A stretch of 64,000 nucleotides of DNA, taken from assembly GCA_026391715.1 (NCBI GenBank), contig JAPLDO010000233.1, positions 1-64,000 of the forward strand, in the 5' to 3' direction. The translations under genes and the position numbers were made by a program. Positions within the stretch are counted from its first letter, which is position 1; every line of letters starts with the position of its first letter. Positions 29,907-39,899 of the stretch are shown piece after piece. This DNA is from Bacteroidota bacterium. Its GTDB lineage: Bacteria > Bacteroidota > Bacteroidia > Bacteroidales > FEN-979. The notes under the pieces were generated by a model. It had not been told where the DNA came from. It did no database searches and saw nothing but the letters and a program-made list of their open reading frames with translations.

Positions 29907-31214
29907 TTAAAATGTTTCGCTTACATTCAGAAACACCCCTTTTGATCCATTAAGTCCAAATCCCATGTCAATAGTGAGATTTGAAAGCGAGCGTTTGTTG
30001 AGCATCACTCGCAAACCGGCGCCAGCGGATGGCGCAATATATTCAAACAATCTTACAGATTTCATATCACTATCGCTCGTGCTGGCATTTGTAAAAACTA
30101 CTCCACTGAGGATACGGGTATAGCGGCTAATTGGAAAACGGTATTCAACCTCGCCATAAATATAATTTACTCCTCTGATTCTTCCCTGCACATACCCTCT
30201 GCCGGTTCGTCCGTAGGTATCCCAACCCACTGCCGGAAGATTCAGGTAGCCCAGTTTCCCGTCGAGGAGAAATTGACTCTGATACCAGAAAGCTATAAGA
30301 TGCGCCGGATTTCGCTTTGATAATCCGACGTATGTGCGAAATTCGGCATTCAGCGATACCGAATTTTTTGAGCTTCCGAGTATATCAAGATTAAATCGTG
30401 GAACAAGGCATGCATAAATTCCTTTAACCGGTCTGATGGAATTATCGCGACTATCATACAGGATTGAAAAAACAAGCCCGGAGGCTGAATACTTTTGCGG
30501 GTTAAATCCATATTTCTCAGAATAAAGATAATGTTGCGAAACCCGTGCAGGTTTCGATTCCAGGTTCTGATACTCATCTGTAATATTAAGAAACCAATCA
30601 AGGTGATACCCAACGCCGAGATAAAAACGGCCAACGATGCGTTTATTAATCGTTTCGTACAACCTGATATAATCGAACTTCATCGGTTCTGCCACATCGT
30701 TTACTGAATAACATAAATCCCCAGAATGCATTATCCAGCGGGAAGTATCTATGCCGGTAATATCCGAACCCAGACCATAAGTAGGTTGTGAAAAGAGGTA
30801 AAACCTCCAGTCTCCCTTTAGAAACATGTCGGCATTGCTGGTAAATATGCTCGAACGCACCGACAAAAGCATCTGGCTGCGGGTTGTAAAGTTCACATTG
30901 ACTGCAAATGCAGATATTGGAGTATTCCTGATGTCGCCCAGATAAACTGCCGGATTAAAAGTTCCTCCCACTACAAAACCAAGAGCCGGGTTATATCCTA
31001 CAAAAGGAAAAGCAGATATATACAGTTTGAATGGCTTTATTGTCACAACCTCCCCATGTAGTCGGGCTCTCTTTTCCTTTGAAAGAAAGAGGTCAAATAC
31101 ATCGCCCTGAACTACCTGTTTTGGGCTTTCATTCTGAGCGCAGACATCTTTAGAAACCGTCTGCAATGCCAACATTACTATAAAAAAAAGGATGAAATGA
31201 TGTACTTTCTTCAT
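29907..31214 (-). CDS. BamA/TamA-like outer membrane beta-barrel protein
   Basis: Surface-antigen-like barrel strands, VFSILYDSRDNSIRPVKGIYACLVPRFN, YGRTGRGYVQGRIRGVNYIYGEVEYRFPI. Confidence 0.75.
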   Translation of the reverse strand: MKKVHHFILFFIVMLALQTVSKDVCAQNESPKQVVQGDVFDLFLSKEKRARLHGEVVTIKPFKLYISAFPFVGYNPALGFVVGGTFNPAVYLGDIRNTPISAFAVNVNFTTRSQMLLSVRSSIFTSNADMFLKGDWRFYLFSQPTYGLGSDITGIDTSRWIMHSGDLCYSVNDVAEPMKFDYIRLYETINKRIVGRFYLGVGYHLDWFLNITDEYQNLESKPARVSQHYLYSEKYGFNPQKYSASGLVFSILYDSRDNSIRPVKGIYACLVPRFNLDILGSSKNSVSLNAEFRTYVGLSKRNPAHLIAFWYQSQFLLDGKLGYLNLPAVGWDTYGRTGRGYVQGRIRGVNYIYGEVEYRFPISRYTRILSGVVFTNASTSDSDMKSVRLFEYIAPSAGAGLRVMLNKRSLSNLTIDMGFGLNGSKGVFLNVSETF

Positions 31215-31266
31215 TTACACGGGTCATTTTTCATACTGTTTATTTTAATTGTATAAACTGATTGAA

Positions 31267-31390
31267 CGCAATCTTACCAGTAAATTTGAAAATCACTTTT
31301 TGGGATAATTCCTGCAAACTTGACAGAAAACCAAACCACAAAGGCGCACAAAGTAGGTCGCTAAGTCGCACGTTTACTGGTACGATTGCG
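31267..31390. repeat. inverted-repeat element, 18-bp arms with one mismatch
   Basis: cgcaatcttaccagtaaa (31267-31284) / tttactggtacgattgcg (31373-31390). Confidence 0.6.
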
Positions 31391-31487
31391 ATTAATCAGT
31401 TTGTATTTTGTGCCATTTCATGTCGCTCTAAGGGATTCTGTTGCAAAACCAATCATTTCGATCATTTCAATCTGCTTTATAATAATT

Positions 31488-33866
31488 TCACTGTTTGATA
31501 AACCGGGCAATTGTTGTGCGTCCTTCAGATTCTATTCTGACGAGATATTGTCCTTCGGGATATCCGCTGATTTCAAGGTCTAACTGTAAAGTGGGTTTCG
31601 TTGGCAAATCAACTGTTGAAGAGTACACAGGTTTACTATCCATTCCGGTTATAGTCAATAAAGCAGCCGTTTGAAGCCCGGTTATCAGAATTGAAACTTT
31701 GTCATTTGCCGGGTTTGGAAAAACAGTAATAGCCATACCGTTTTCTTTATTCTCGGCTATACCGGTACATGGATCAAGTACAATGTGCTTATCTCTCAAG
31801 GCTGTCCCCTCGCATGGAGCGATGGGTAAAACCAACAATTTTACATCAACAAAGCCGGTTGTTTTATCATGGATTCCCGGAAAATAATCGGTAACGAGCG
31901 ATGTCGGGTTTGAGAAATAACCATCGCCGGCAGTGCCCCATGCCACCTTGCTGTAGTTTGTCGCTGATGCGTTCATCGGAATAGGCGAAACATACCAGCA
32001 CACAATTGTATCATTTCCGGCTGTTGATGTTGACGCCGTAATTATGCGAACTTCAGTTGTGTCATGCCTTGTTAGCAAACCATCGCTTACCGCCGCAATG
32101 TATTTTGTGGTTATCGCCGGTTTAACTATCGGGTTGTTTACCGCTGATGAAAAACCTGCCGGGATTGAACTCCATGAATATGTATAAACGCCAGAACCCC
32201 CATAACCATAAGCAACGAGATGTATCGAATCGGAGGAGGAGGTACACAATGACGAAGGAGTTGCGGAGGCTGCTGAGGAGAAAACATTGCCGAAGGTAAA
32301 TGAGGCAATACGGGTTTGCCATGAACTTGTGGATGATGAGCCATAATATTCGGTGGTGTACCAGAATGTTGTTGGAGATGCAGGATCAATGCTGATTCCG
32401 CTGTAATCGCCCCACCGGCAACGTCCGCTCCAAATCCCTGTTTGAGATCCGCCGCCGTTAATGATAATCTTTTCCGCCATAGTCATCTGGTTAATTGGAT
32501 CGGTTTTCAACCGCCCGGTATAACGGATTCCCGGATATGTGGAGAGTCCGGAAACTGAATAGCCCATAGCTATAGTTCCGGCTGTATCCTGAGCTATGCT
32601 CCCCATCCAGCGTGAATTTGCATCAGCGATTGCGTAGGTTGCCTGCTGGTATATGGACCACGTTGTTCCGGTATTCCGGAGTTCATACCAGCGAATACCA
32701 GCGCTTCCTGTACCTGCATTGATTGTATGGTTTAGCGCCATTGACGAATAACCGTTGAATTTCCGGTATTGCAAACGGTACATCAGCCGGTCGGAAAGCG
32801 GGTCGAGTTTTTTATCGGTATCCGGTTGAGGAACCCCATTACTGGAACCGCCCATGGTACTAAAAGGAGTAACATTCAAATAGGTTATATTTCCAAATGT
32901 GGAAGCTGGCGGATTTTCCCAGTCAGCGTGAAACTCAATAATTCCAAGCCGCTGCGTGCCGTGAGTTCTTATATAGGTATAATAATTTGGAGTCCCAAGC
33001 GGGGGGAAATCGCCGTCACAATCGGAGGGCAGGGGTGAAATAAACTCTTCGGTTCCCGGAGGAAGCGTAAAAGAGATACGGAGCGCGTCGGGGTTACCTG
33101 ACAGCATTGCATCCCTGTTATATGCGTAAGCCCCATTGCCAACCCAACCGCCCATAAAGTTGTTGGTTGCCATGTAATAACCATCAGTCCATACGCCAAA
33201 CTTAGGATAATCAGGCATACTGGAAAACTCATATTGATACCGGTACCAGCTTCCGGTAGGATCGGGCGTTTGCGATACTGCAATCATCTGGTAAAATGGA
33301 GCCGTTGACGATCCGTTGGGTAACGAAAATTGTGAAAAAAGCCAGCGATTTGCCACCTCGTCATATATTACAATGGCGTCGCCGCTATTTGCATTGTTTG
33401 GCATACCTGACCAAACTGAGCTATTGGCAAGCGGTCCCAAGATTTTAGCGCCACTCTTGTTGTAAATTGCATAAGAGCAATTTACAGTTTGAAAAAAGTA
33501 ATTTAATCCGGCTTCGCCATGAGTATCAGGTGGAACATAACCGCTTACATTTGGTAGTCCTTCAAAATTCTGAATAGTTGTGTCGGATGGAAGTAATCCG
33601 TCGGTAGCCTGCAACCCCGGGTCAACCATACCTTTTAACCGGGTTGACTGATTTTCGTCCTGATCCGGATCAAAATAATTTTTTATCACGCCATCTTTCC
33701 AGGTTCCATCAAAAGGTTCGGGAGCTGTTTGTATCATATCCCTGAGAGGAGGAGAAATATCAAAGTAAACCGGACGGTCGAAAGAAGGAGCTAAAGCAGC
33801 TTGCTGGGCATTTGAAAACTGCGCAGCCATCAATGTGTTGAAAAGAAGAAAAAAGATTTTTTTCAT
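31488..33866 (-). CDS. large secreted protein with T9SS C-terminal sorting domain
   Basis: Signal peptide MKKIFFLLFNTLMAAQFSNAQ; C-term ITVFPNPANDKVSILITGLQTAALLTITG...YPEGQYLVRIESEGRTTIARFIKQ. Confidence 0.85.
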   Translation of the reverse strand: MKKIFFLLFNTLMAAQFSNAQQAALAPSFDRPVYFDISPPLRDMIQTAPEPFDGTWKDGVIKNYFDPDQDENQSTRLKGMVDPGLQATDGLLPSDTTIQNFEGLPNVSGYVPPDTHGEAGLNYFFQTVNCSYAIYNKSGAKILGPLANSSVWSGMPNNANSGDAIVIYDEVANRWLFSQFSLPNGSSTAPFYQMIAVSQTPDPTGSWYRYQYEFSSMPDYPKFGVWTDGYYMATNNFMGGWVGNGAYAYNRDAMLSGNPDALRISFTLPPGTEEFISPLPSDCDGDFPPLGTPNYYTYIRTHGTQRLGIIEFHADWENPPASTFGNITYLNVTPFSTMGGSSNGVPQPDTDKKLDPLSDRLMYRLQYRKFNGYSSMALNHTINAGTGSAGIRWYELRNTGTTWSIYQQATYAIADANSRWMGSIAQDTAGTIAMGYSVSGLSTYPGIRYTGRLKTDPINQMTMAEKIIINGGGSQTGIWSGRCRWGDYSGISIDPASPTTFWYTTEYYGSSSTSSWQTRIASFTFGNVFSSAASATPSSLCTSSSDSIHLVAYGYGGSGVYTYSWSSIPAGFSSAVNNPIVKPAITTKYIAAVSDGLLTRHDTTEVRIITASTSTAGNDTIVCWYVSPIPMNASATNYSKVAWGTAGDGYFSNPTSLVTDYFPGIHDKTTGFVDVKLLVLPIAPCEGTALRDKHIVLDPCTGIAENKENGMAITVFPNPANDKVSILITGLQTAALLTITGMDSKPVYSSTVDLPTKPTLQLDLEISGYPEGQYLVRIESEGRTTIARFIKQ

Positions 33867-33957
33867 GGAATTTGCAGATTGTTGAAAATAATTGACTTAA
33901 AATAGTCTGCAAATTTAACGATTCCAGATGAAACATTGAATTCGGATAAAATGTAAA

Positions 33958-34242
33958 CTTGAGCCTACTCCGAAAAGTAGTTAGAAAAATCAAAATAAAT
34001 AAACTGCTATTTGTCATATAATCCTACATTGGACCCCACCCCCAACCCCTCCCCAAAAAGGGAGGGGAGTAACGTGCTAATCGGCATAATACAATGATTA
34101 ACAGAACTAAGGCATATTAGCACGAGTCTCCCCCTTCCCTGTTTGGGGAAGGGGGTCGGGGGGAAGGGGGCTAAATGCAGGAGCAAAAGAGTGATGATTT
34201 TAGCAATGTGGCATAAAAATGACTTTTCTGAGTGGGTTCAAG
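33958..34242. repeat. MITE-like element copy 1, containing a second palindromic repeat
   Basis: Left end cttgagcctactccgaaaagtagtt; right end atgacttttctgagtgggttcaag; same termini as copies at 41102, 42700 and 51004. Confidence 0.6.
34031..34172. repeat. palindromic repeat with ~50-bp C-rich/G-rich inverted ends
   Basis: ccccacccccaacccctccccaaaaagggaggggagtaacgtgctaat ... attagcacgagtctcccccttccctgtttggggaagggggtcgggggg; each end also self-folds. Confidence 0.7.
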
Positions 34243-34424
34243 GTTCCAGGTTCCAGATTATCAAAAAAGTGTAAAATTTTTATCATGTAAATTAGTTTAA
34301 AATATCGTCTATTTGTACTTTTACTCGTGGAAAAGTTGCTTTTTTGCTTTTTTGGTTAATGATTGATGATTATCAAGGTCTTAACAAATTTTTCCATCTT
34401 TATAAAATATTTCGGTAATTCCTT

Positions 34425-35252
34425 ATGATGAATAAAAACAATATTCTGACAACTTTCTCTAAAATTCGTTTTTTAATTCTGATCTCTTTTATTGCCAATC
34501 CAACTTTTGGGCAAGGGCTTACAGGTAAAGTAAAATCATTTAGAGACTCATATTTTTCTGTTCATGAAATATTCGGAAAAATAAAAAAAGGAACGAAATT
34601 AAATGATTCTGTTTATCATGATCAGTTTGTTACTTTCGACCAAAACGGAAATGTAACGGAGGCGATTGACTATAATTTTGATGGGACTATATTCTGCAAA
34701 TATACTGGACGAAATGATTATAGGAACAATAACACTGAATCTATATTTGTACGATTTGATTCAAAATTAATTATTGATAAAACACCATTCCTTCTCGCGT
34801 CGGTAAAATACCCTTCGGGAGAAATGTGCGAAATGGCATATAAAAATGATTTAAAGGGTCGCCCCATTGAAGAAACCATCTTTGATCTGATGGGGAGCGT
34901 ATTATTTACGATAATCATCAAAAGAGATGAAAACGGAAACCCATTGGAATATAATTTCTCCGACGGGGTTGTTTATCTTTTTAAATATGACAACCATGGA
35001 AACAGAGTTGAATTGATTTTCCGCTCCTCCACCGGCAAGACTTCTATAACAACTTATAAAAACGATGTCTCTGGAAACATGATCGAAGAGAATATAAACG
35101 ATTTTTTTAAATCATCATATAAATTTCATGATGAACACAACACGTATAAATATCTGTATGACAAGCAAGGCAATTGGATAGAGAGGACAGATTACGAACA
35201 TGATATTCCGCAAAGAATAGTTGTAAGAACCATTGAGTATTTATCTGATTGA
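34425..35252 (+). CDS. secreted hypothetical protein with YD/RHS-like repeats
   Basis: N-terminal signal, repeated FDQNGNVTEAIDYNFDG, YDNHGNRVELIF, YDKQGNWIERTDY. Confidence 0.6.
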   Translation: MMNKNNILTTFSKIRFLILISFIANPTFGQGLTGKVKSFRDSYFSVHEIFGKIKKGTKLNDSVYHDQFVTFDQNGNVTEAIDYNFDGTIFCKYTGRNDYRNNNTESIFVRFDSKLIIDKTPFLLASVKYPSGEMCEMAYKNDLKGRPIEETIFDLMGSVLFTIIIKRDENGNPLEYNFSDGVVYLFKYDNHGNRVELIFRSSTGKTSITTYKNDVSGNMIEENINDFFKSSYKFHDEHNTYKYLYDKQGNWIERTDYEHDIPQRIVVRTIEYLSD

Positions 35253-35303
35253 TACTTGAAATGTGTATTTTTGTTCATAAGTATTCCATTTAATATCTAA
35301 CCC

Positions 35304-36434
35304 ATGAAAATCAAAACAATCACTACCGATTCCATCAGCGATTTTTCCCGGCAGTTCATCAACAGGACGAGCGATGGATTCAAACCCAATACAGCCATCA
35401 TTTTTGCTTCAGTTGAGATGAATCTTCAGGAAATGATTCGGTTCCTGAAGGATAATCAGGTACAGGTATTTGGCTGTAGTTCGTGCGGGGAAATTTTATA
35501 TGATCAGGCAGATCAGATAATTTCCGAAGGCGGGCTTGTGTGTATGTTATTGGAACTAACGCCCGCCGCTTATGAGATAAAGAGATTTGCTAAGAATGAT
35601 TTGTCATCTTTTGACCTCGGTAAAACTGTTGGCGACTGGGCAAATTCGGTTTTTCAGAAACCGGCGATGCTTATCCTTGCCAGTGGCCTCGATACCGATG
35701 GAGAGCAACTTGTTAACGGGGTTCAACACGCCGCCGGTAAAGATATTACAATGTTCGGCGGATTGGCAGGCGATGATGCTCAGTTTAAAAATACTTATGT
35801 TTTTACTGAAAAGCAAATTGAAGAAAACGGCGCAGTTGCCATGGTTTTAGATACAGCTTTTTACGATATTCGCGGGCTTGCCACCAGCGGATGGGTTGGC
35901 ATTGGCGCCGATAAAATCATAACCCATTCCGAAGGCAATATTGTTTATACAATTGATGATGTACCTGCACTCGACGTTTATATCAGCTATCTGAATATTA
36001 ATGCCGGCGAACTACCCGAAATCGGTGTAGAATATCCACTGCTTGTGAAAAAACAGGGATCGCCCGACGTTCTTCGCGCTGTGATTAATGTTGATCGCGA
36101 AAAGAAAGCGCTCATATTTGCAGGCTCTGTGCCTAATGGAGCAATTGTCACATTTTCCAGTTCCCCCGGATTCGAAATCATTGAATCAACCCGAAACAAA
36201 GTCATTGAATTTTATCAGCAAAACCAGGAAACCGACATGCTTATCCTTTTCTCATGTATGGCAAGACACAATGCACTGGGTCCCACTATTTCCGAAGAAA
36301 TTGAAAATGCCTGGCAAAATTGGAAAAAACCACTGATTGGTTTCTTTACGTATGGGGAAATAGGCAGTAATTATAATAATTCCTGCGATTTTCATAATGA
36401 AACCTTCACTATGGTTTCTATTAAGGAAAAGTGA
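35304..36434 (+). CDS. FIST N/C domain sensor protein
   Basis: VFGCSSCGEILYDQ, MFGGLAGDDAQFKNTYVF, DMLILFSCMARHNALGP, KPLIGFFTYGEIG. Confidence 0.9.
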   Translation: MKIKTITTDSISDFSRQFINRTSDGFKPNTAIIFASVEMNLQEMIRFLKDNQVQVFGCSSCGEILYDQADQIISEGGLVCMLLELTPAAYEIKRFAKNDLSSFDLGKTVGDWANSVFQKPAMLILASGLDTDGEQLVNGVQHAAGKDITMFGGLAGDDAQFKNTYVFTEKQIEENGAVAMVLDTAFYDIRGLATSGWVGIGADKIITHSEGNIVYTIDDVPALDVYISYLNINAGELPEIGVEYPLLVKKQGSPDVLRAVINVDREKKALIFAGSVPNGAIVTFSSSPGFEIIESTRNKVIEFYQQNQETDMLILFSCMARHNALGPTISEEIENAWQNWKKPLIGFFTYGEIGSNYNNSCDFHNETFTMVSIKEK

Positions 36435-36435
36435 C

Positions 36436-38187
36436 ATGTCGCTTAAAATCCTTTCACTTATCGAAGATATCGGAAAACTGGAAACCAGCGAGGGAGAAGC
36501 CGGTAAAATCCCAGTCATTCTTGATGAATTGAAAAAAATCAACTCCGATTTTGATAAGATGACTTTCAAACACGAAAGATCAATCAAAGAAAAAAACATT
36601 CTGGCGTCGCTGCTTACTCACACCTCCATTGACCTGAAAAGGGTTTCAGATAGCTTAAAAATCAGAGCCGAAGAACTTTCTACGGTCCTAACCACTATTC
36701 CGGCTTATGTTTACTTTAAAGACACCAACCTCAATTATATGATGGTTAACCAACCATTTGCTGAAATGATTGGGTTATCAACCAACCAGATAATTGGAAA
36801 GCAGTTGCAGGAAATCATTCCCGGTTATAACAACAAAGATTATCTCGTTACGGAAAAAATGGTAATTAATTCCGGAACTGCTATGTACAATATTGAAGAA
36901 GAGGTTGTTCATCATGATCGTAAACGATGGGTGAATAGCAACCTGGCGCCCATAAGGAATGCCGTAAATGAGATAATCGGACTCATCGGGATTTCGTGGG
37001 ATATAACCGACCGAAAACTTCATGAAGAAGAACTTCGTGAAGCCAAAGATGCTGCAGAAGCCGGAACTCAGGCAAAGAACGAATTTATCGCCAGTGTTTC
37101 ACATGAATTCCGCACGCCAATGAATGGGATTCTTGGCCTCGCAGACATCATGCGCAACAGCCCTTTAAATGCCGATCAGGATGATTTGCTGAAAGGAATC
37201 ACAGCTTCTGCTCAAAACCTGTTGGTCTTGTTAAATGATGTTCTCGATTTTTCAGCTATCGAAGCCGGAAAGATGGAAATGGATTATCAACCCTTTATGC
37301 TTGACCGGGTTATGGAAGACATTTCATTGGTGATGAAGATGAAAGCCGCTGAAAAATCACTGCAATTCGATATTATTATTGATGAAAAGGTTCCGAATTA
37401 CCTGATTGGCGATTCCCAGCGACTGAGGCAGATACTGATCAACCTTACAAACAATTCAGTTAAATTCACTGAAACCGGGCAGATCAATGTTTTTGTGAAA
37501 ACAGTTGATAATACTGAAAATAAGGCAACGCTTCGTTTCGAGGTTACCGACACAGGTATTGGAATTCCTCCGCAGGCAATCAATTCACTTTTCCAGGTTT
37601 TCTCAAGAGTTAAACAAGATAAAACAAAACTTATTGCCGGAACAGGCCTTGGTCTTTCGATATGTAAAAAACTTACCGATATGATGGGTGGACGCATTGG
37701 CGTTGAAAGCGTCTATAAAAAAGGTTCAACATTTTGGTTTACGCTTCCTTTTACATTGACAACGCTACCGGGAAAAACCACGCCCAAAAAGGAATCCCCT
37801 GCCGAGAATCGTTTTGCCCGGAAAAAAGTACTTGTTGCCGAAGACAATGCCATTAACCAGCGAATCGTCAGTTTTCATCTGAAAAAAATGGCATTTGAAG
37901 TTGATCTTGCCAGCGACGGACAGGAAGCTTATGAAAAATTTTGCGCCGGAAAATATGACCTGATTATTCTCGACATCCAGATGCCCAAAATGGATGGCTA
38001 TCAGGTTGCCAAAGCAATCCGCAACAAAGAAAGAAACATAGCAAACCATTCGCCTATCATCGCTCTCACAGCTAATGCGATGAAAGGAGACCGGGAGTTG
38101 TACCTCGAAGCGGGGATGGACGGTTACGTGAGTAAACCATTCACTTACGAAACTTTAGAAGAAGCAATTAGCAATCTTCTCATCTGA
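36436..38187 (+). CDS. PAS-domain hybrid histidine kinase with C-terminal receiver
   Basis: VSHEFRTPMNGILGLADIM H-box, LTNNSVKFTETGQI, TGLGLSICKKL, receiver VLVAEDNAINQRIV...LIILDIQMPKMDGYQV. ATG at 36436 preferred over the ORF start at 36397. Confidence 0.93.
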   Translation: MSLKILSLIEDIGKLETSEGEAGKIPVILDELKKINSDFDKMTFKHERSIKEKNILASLLTHTSIDLKRVSDSLKIRAEELSTVLTTIPAYVYFKDTNLNYMMVNQPFAEMIGLSTNQIIGKQLQEIIPGYNNKDYLVTEKMVINSGTAMYNIEEEVVHHDRKRWVNSNLAPIRNAVNEIIGLIGISWDITDRKLHEEELREAKDAAEAGTQAKNEFIASVSHEFRTPMNGILGLADIMRNSPLNADQDDLLKGITASAQNLLVLLNDVLDFSAIEAGKMEMDYQPFMLDRVMEDISLVMKMKAAEKSLQFDIIIDEKVPNYLIGDSQRLRQILINLTNNSVKFTETGQINVFVKTVDNTENKATLRFEVTDTGIGIPPQAINSLFQVFSRVKQDKTKLIAGTGLGLSICKKLTDMMGGRIGVESVYKKGSTFWFTLPFTLTTLPGKTTPKKESPAENRFARKKVLVAEDNAINQRIVSFHLKKMAFEVDLASDGQEAYEKFCAGKYDLIILDIQMPKMDGYQVAKAIRNKERNIANHSPIIALTANAMKGDRELYLEAGMDGYVSKPFTYETLEEAISNLLI

Positions 38188-38210
38188 TATTTCTCTATAA
38201 TCCATTTTGC

Positions 38211-39629
38211 ATGAAAAGAAAATTACTCAATTATTACTATCGGGTTTTGCCCTTTATTATCCTGGTTTTGCTTCTTCCGGTCAGCGGACTAACGCAGCAT
38301 AATAAACCTGAATCAAATTCAGGTAACGAAATACCGGAAAAATTCTCACTGAAAGATCTGGAATACCGGACTTTTCGTTATTTCTGGGATCTTGCCGATT
38401 CGGTTTCCGGATTAATTCCCGATCGTTATCCAACAAAATCCTTTTCCAGCATTGCCGCCACCGGATTCGGGTTATCTGCATACCTCGTTGGCGTTGATCA
38501 GCAATTTATCTCAAGGAAGGAGGCAGCGGCAAGGGTATTGAAAACTCTGCGATTTCTATACCAACTGCCGCAAAGCGCTGATAAAACAGGTGTTGCCGGT
38601 TATAACGGACTATTTTACCACTTTCTCGATATGCGGACAGGGTTGCGTTTTAAAAATGTTGAACTTTCCACAATTGATACGGGGCTTTTAATGGCTGGTA
38701 TACTTTCCTGTTTGCAGTTTTTTTCCGGCGATACAGAGGAGGAACGCGAAATCAGAGAGCTTGCAGATAAACTTTACCGTCGCGTAAACTGGAGCTGGGC
38801 ATTGAATGGAAAAGATATTCTGAGCATGGGATGGCATCCCGAAAGCGGTTTTATTGATAGTTACTGGTATGGATATAATGAAGCGATGATACTTATTATA
38901 ATGGCTATGGGATCTCCCACTTATCCCATCCCCGCTTCATGTTGGAAATCCTGGACTTCAAAGTACAACTGGGCTTCATGGCAAGGCTATGAGCATCTGA
39001 ATTTCGGACCTCTTTTCGGACATCAGTATTCTCATATTTTCATTGATTTCAGAAAAATCAAGGATGAATATATGCGGGCAAAAGGAATTGATTATTTTGA
39101 AAACTCGCGCCGCGCAACCCTCGCCCAGCGTGAATATTGCCGGTCAAATCCGCGTCGGTTTACCAATTACAGCGAGAACATCTGGGGATTAACAGCTTGC
39201 GACGGGCCTGGTTACAGAAAAGCCTTATGGAAAGGGAAAGAGATTGTGTTTGAAGGATACTCAGCCCGCGGCGCTGCCAATGATTACCTTGTTGACGACG
39301 GAACAATTGCGCCAACCGCCGTTGGAGGTTCGATCGCGTTTGCTCCCGAAATCTGTATTCCGGCGCTTGAAGCAATGTATTATTTATATGGTGCAAAACT
39401 TTATCAGGAGTATGGTTTCAAGGATGCATTTAATCCCTCATTTACTTTTGGAAAAGACAACGGAAAAGGCTGGTTTGACGTGGATTACCTCGGAATTGAC
39501 CAGGGACCGATAATTCTGATGATTGCTAACAATCGTTCAGGATTGGTCTGGAATCTGATGAAAAAGAACCCATTTATTGTCAAAGGCTTGAAAAAAGCAG
39601 GGTTCAAAGGGGGATGGCTGATAGAATAG
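38211..39629 (+). CDS. glucoamylase-domain (GH144-like) family protein
   Basis: LEYRTFRYFWDLADSVSGLIPDRYP, IAATGFGLSAYLVG, FIDSYWYGYNEAMILIIMAMGSPTYP, LGIDQGPIILMIANNRSGLVW; paralogous to 60842..62815. Confidence 0.85.
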   Translation: MKRKLLNYYYRVLPFIILVLLLPVSGLTQHNKPESNSGNEIPEKFSLKDLEYRTFRYFWDLADSVSGLIPDRYPTKSFSSIAATGFGLSAYLVGVDQQFISRKEAAARVLKTLRFLYQLPQSADKTGVAGYNGLFYHFLDMRTGLRFKNVELSTIDTGLLMAGILSCLQFFSGDTEEEREIRELADKLYRRVNWSWALNGKDILSMGWHPESGFIDSYWYGYNEAMILIIMAMGSPTYPIPASCWKSWTSKYNWASWQGYEHLNFGPLFGHQYSHIFIDFRKIKDEYMRAKGIDYFENSRRATLAQREYCRSNPRRFTNYSENIWGLTACDGPGYRKALWKGKEIVFEGYSARGAANDYLVDDGTIAPTAVGGSIAFAPEICIPALEAMYYLYGAKLYQEYGFKDAFNPSFTFGKDNGKGWFDVDYLGIDQGPIILMIANNRSGLVWNLMKKNPFIVKGLKKAGFKGGWLIE

Positions 39630-39734
39630 TGAACGTCTTCAATTTTAATAAATATTAATTAGTATCCGGTTGTTTGCCAAATTGTCAAAACTAATTTTTC
39701 TTTACAACTGGTAGCTGTCTCTATTTTGTTTTGC

Positions 39735-39825
39735 TACAAACATTTCTTCGCTAAAGGCGCTGTTCCGTAGGAATGGAATGTTAAAACTGATTCTGGCATG
39801 CTCATTCCATTAAAAAAGTACTGCC
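39735..39825. repeat. Bacteroidetes-type interspersed REP-like sequence
   Basis: ttttgctacaaacatttcttcgctaaaggcgctgttccgtaggaatggaatgttaaaa. Confidence 0.35.
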
Positions 39826-39899
39826 AATCATGAGTTATAAGAACAGAGGTTAAAACTTTGTAATTTTGCCAAAAGTTTTAACTTATAAATCAATTTCCC

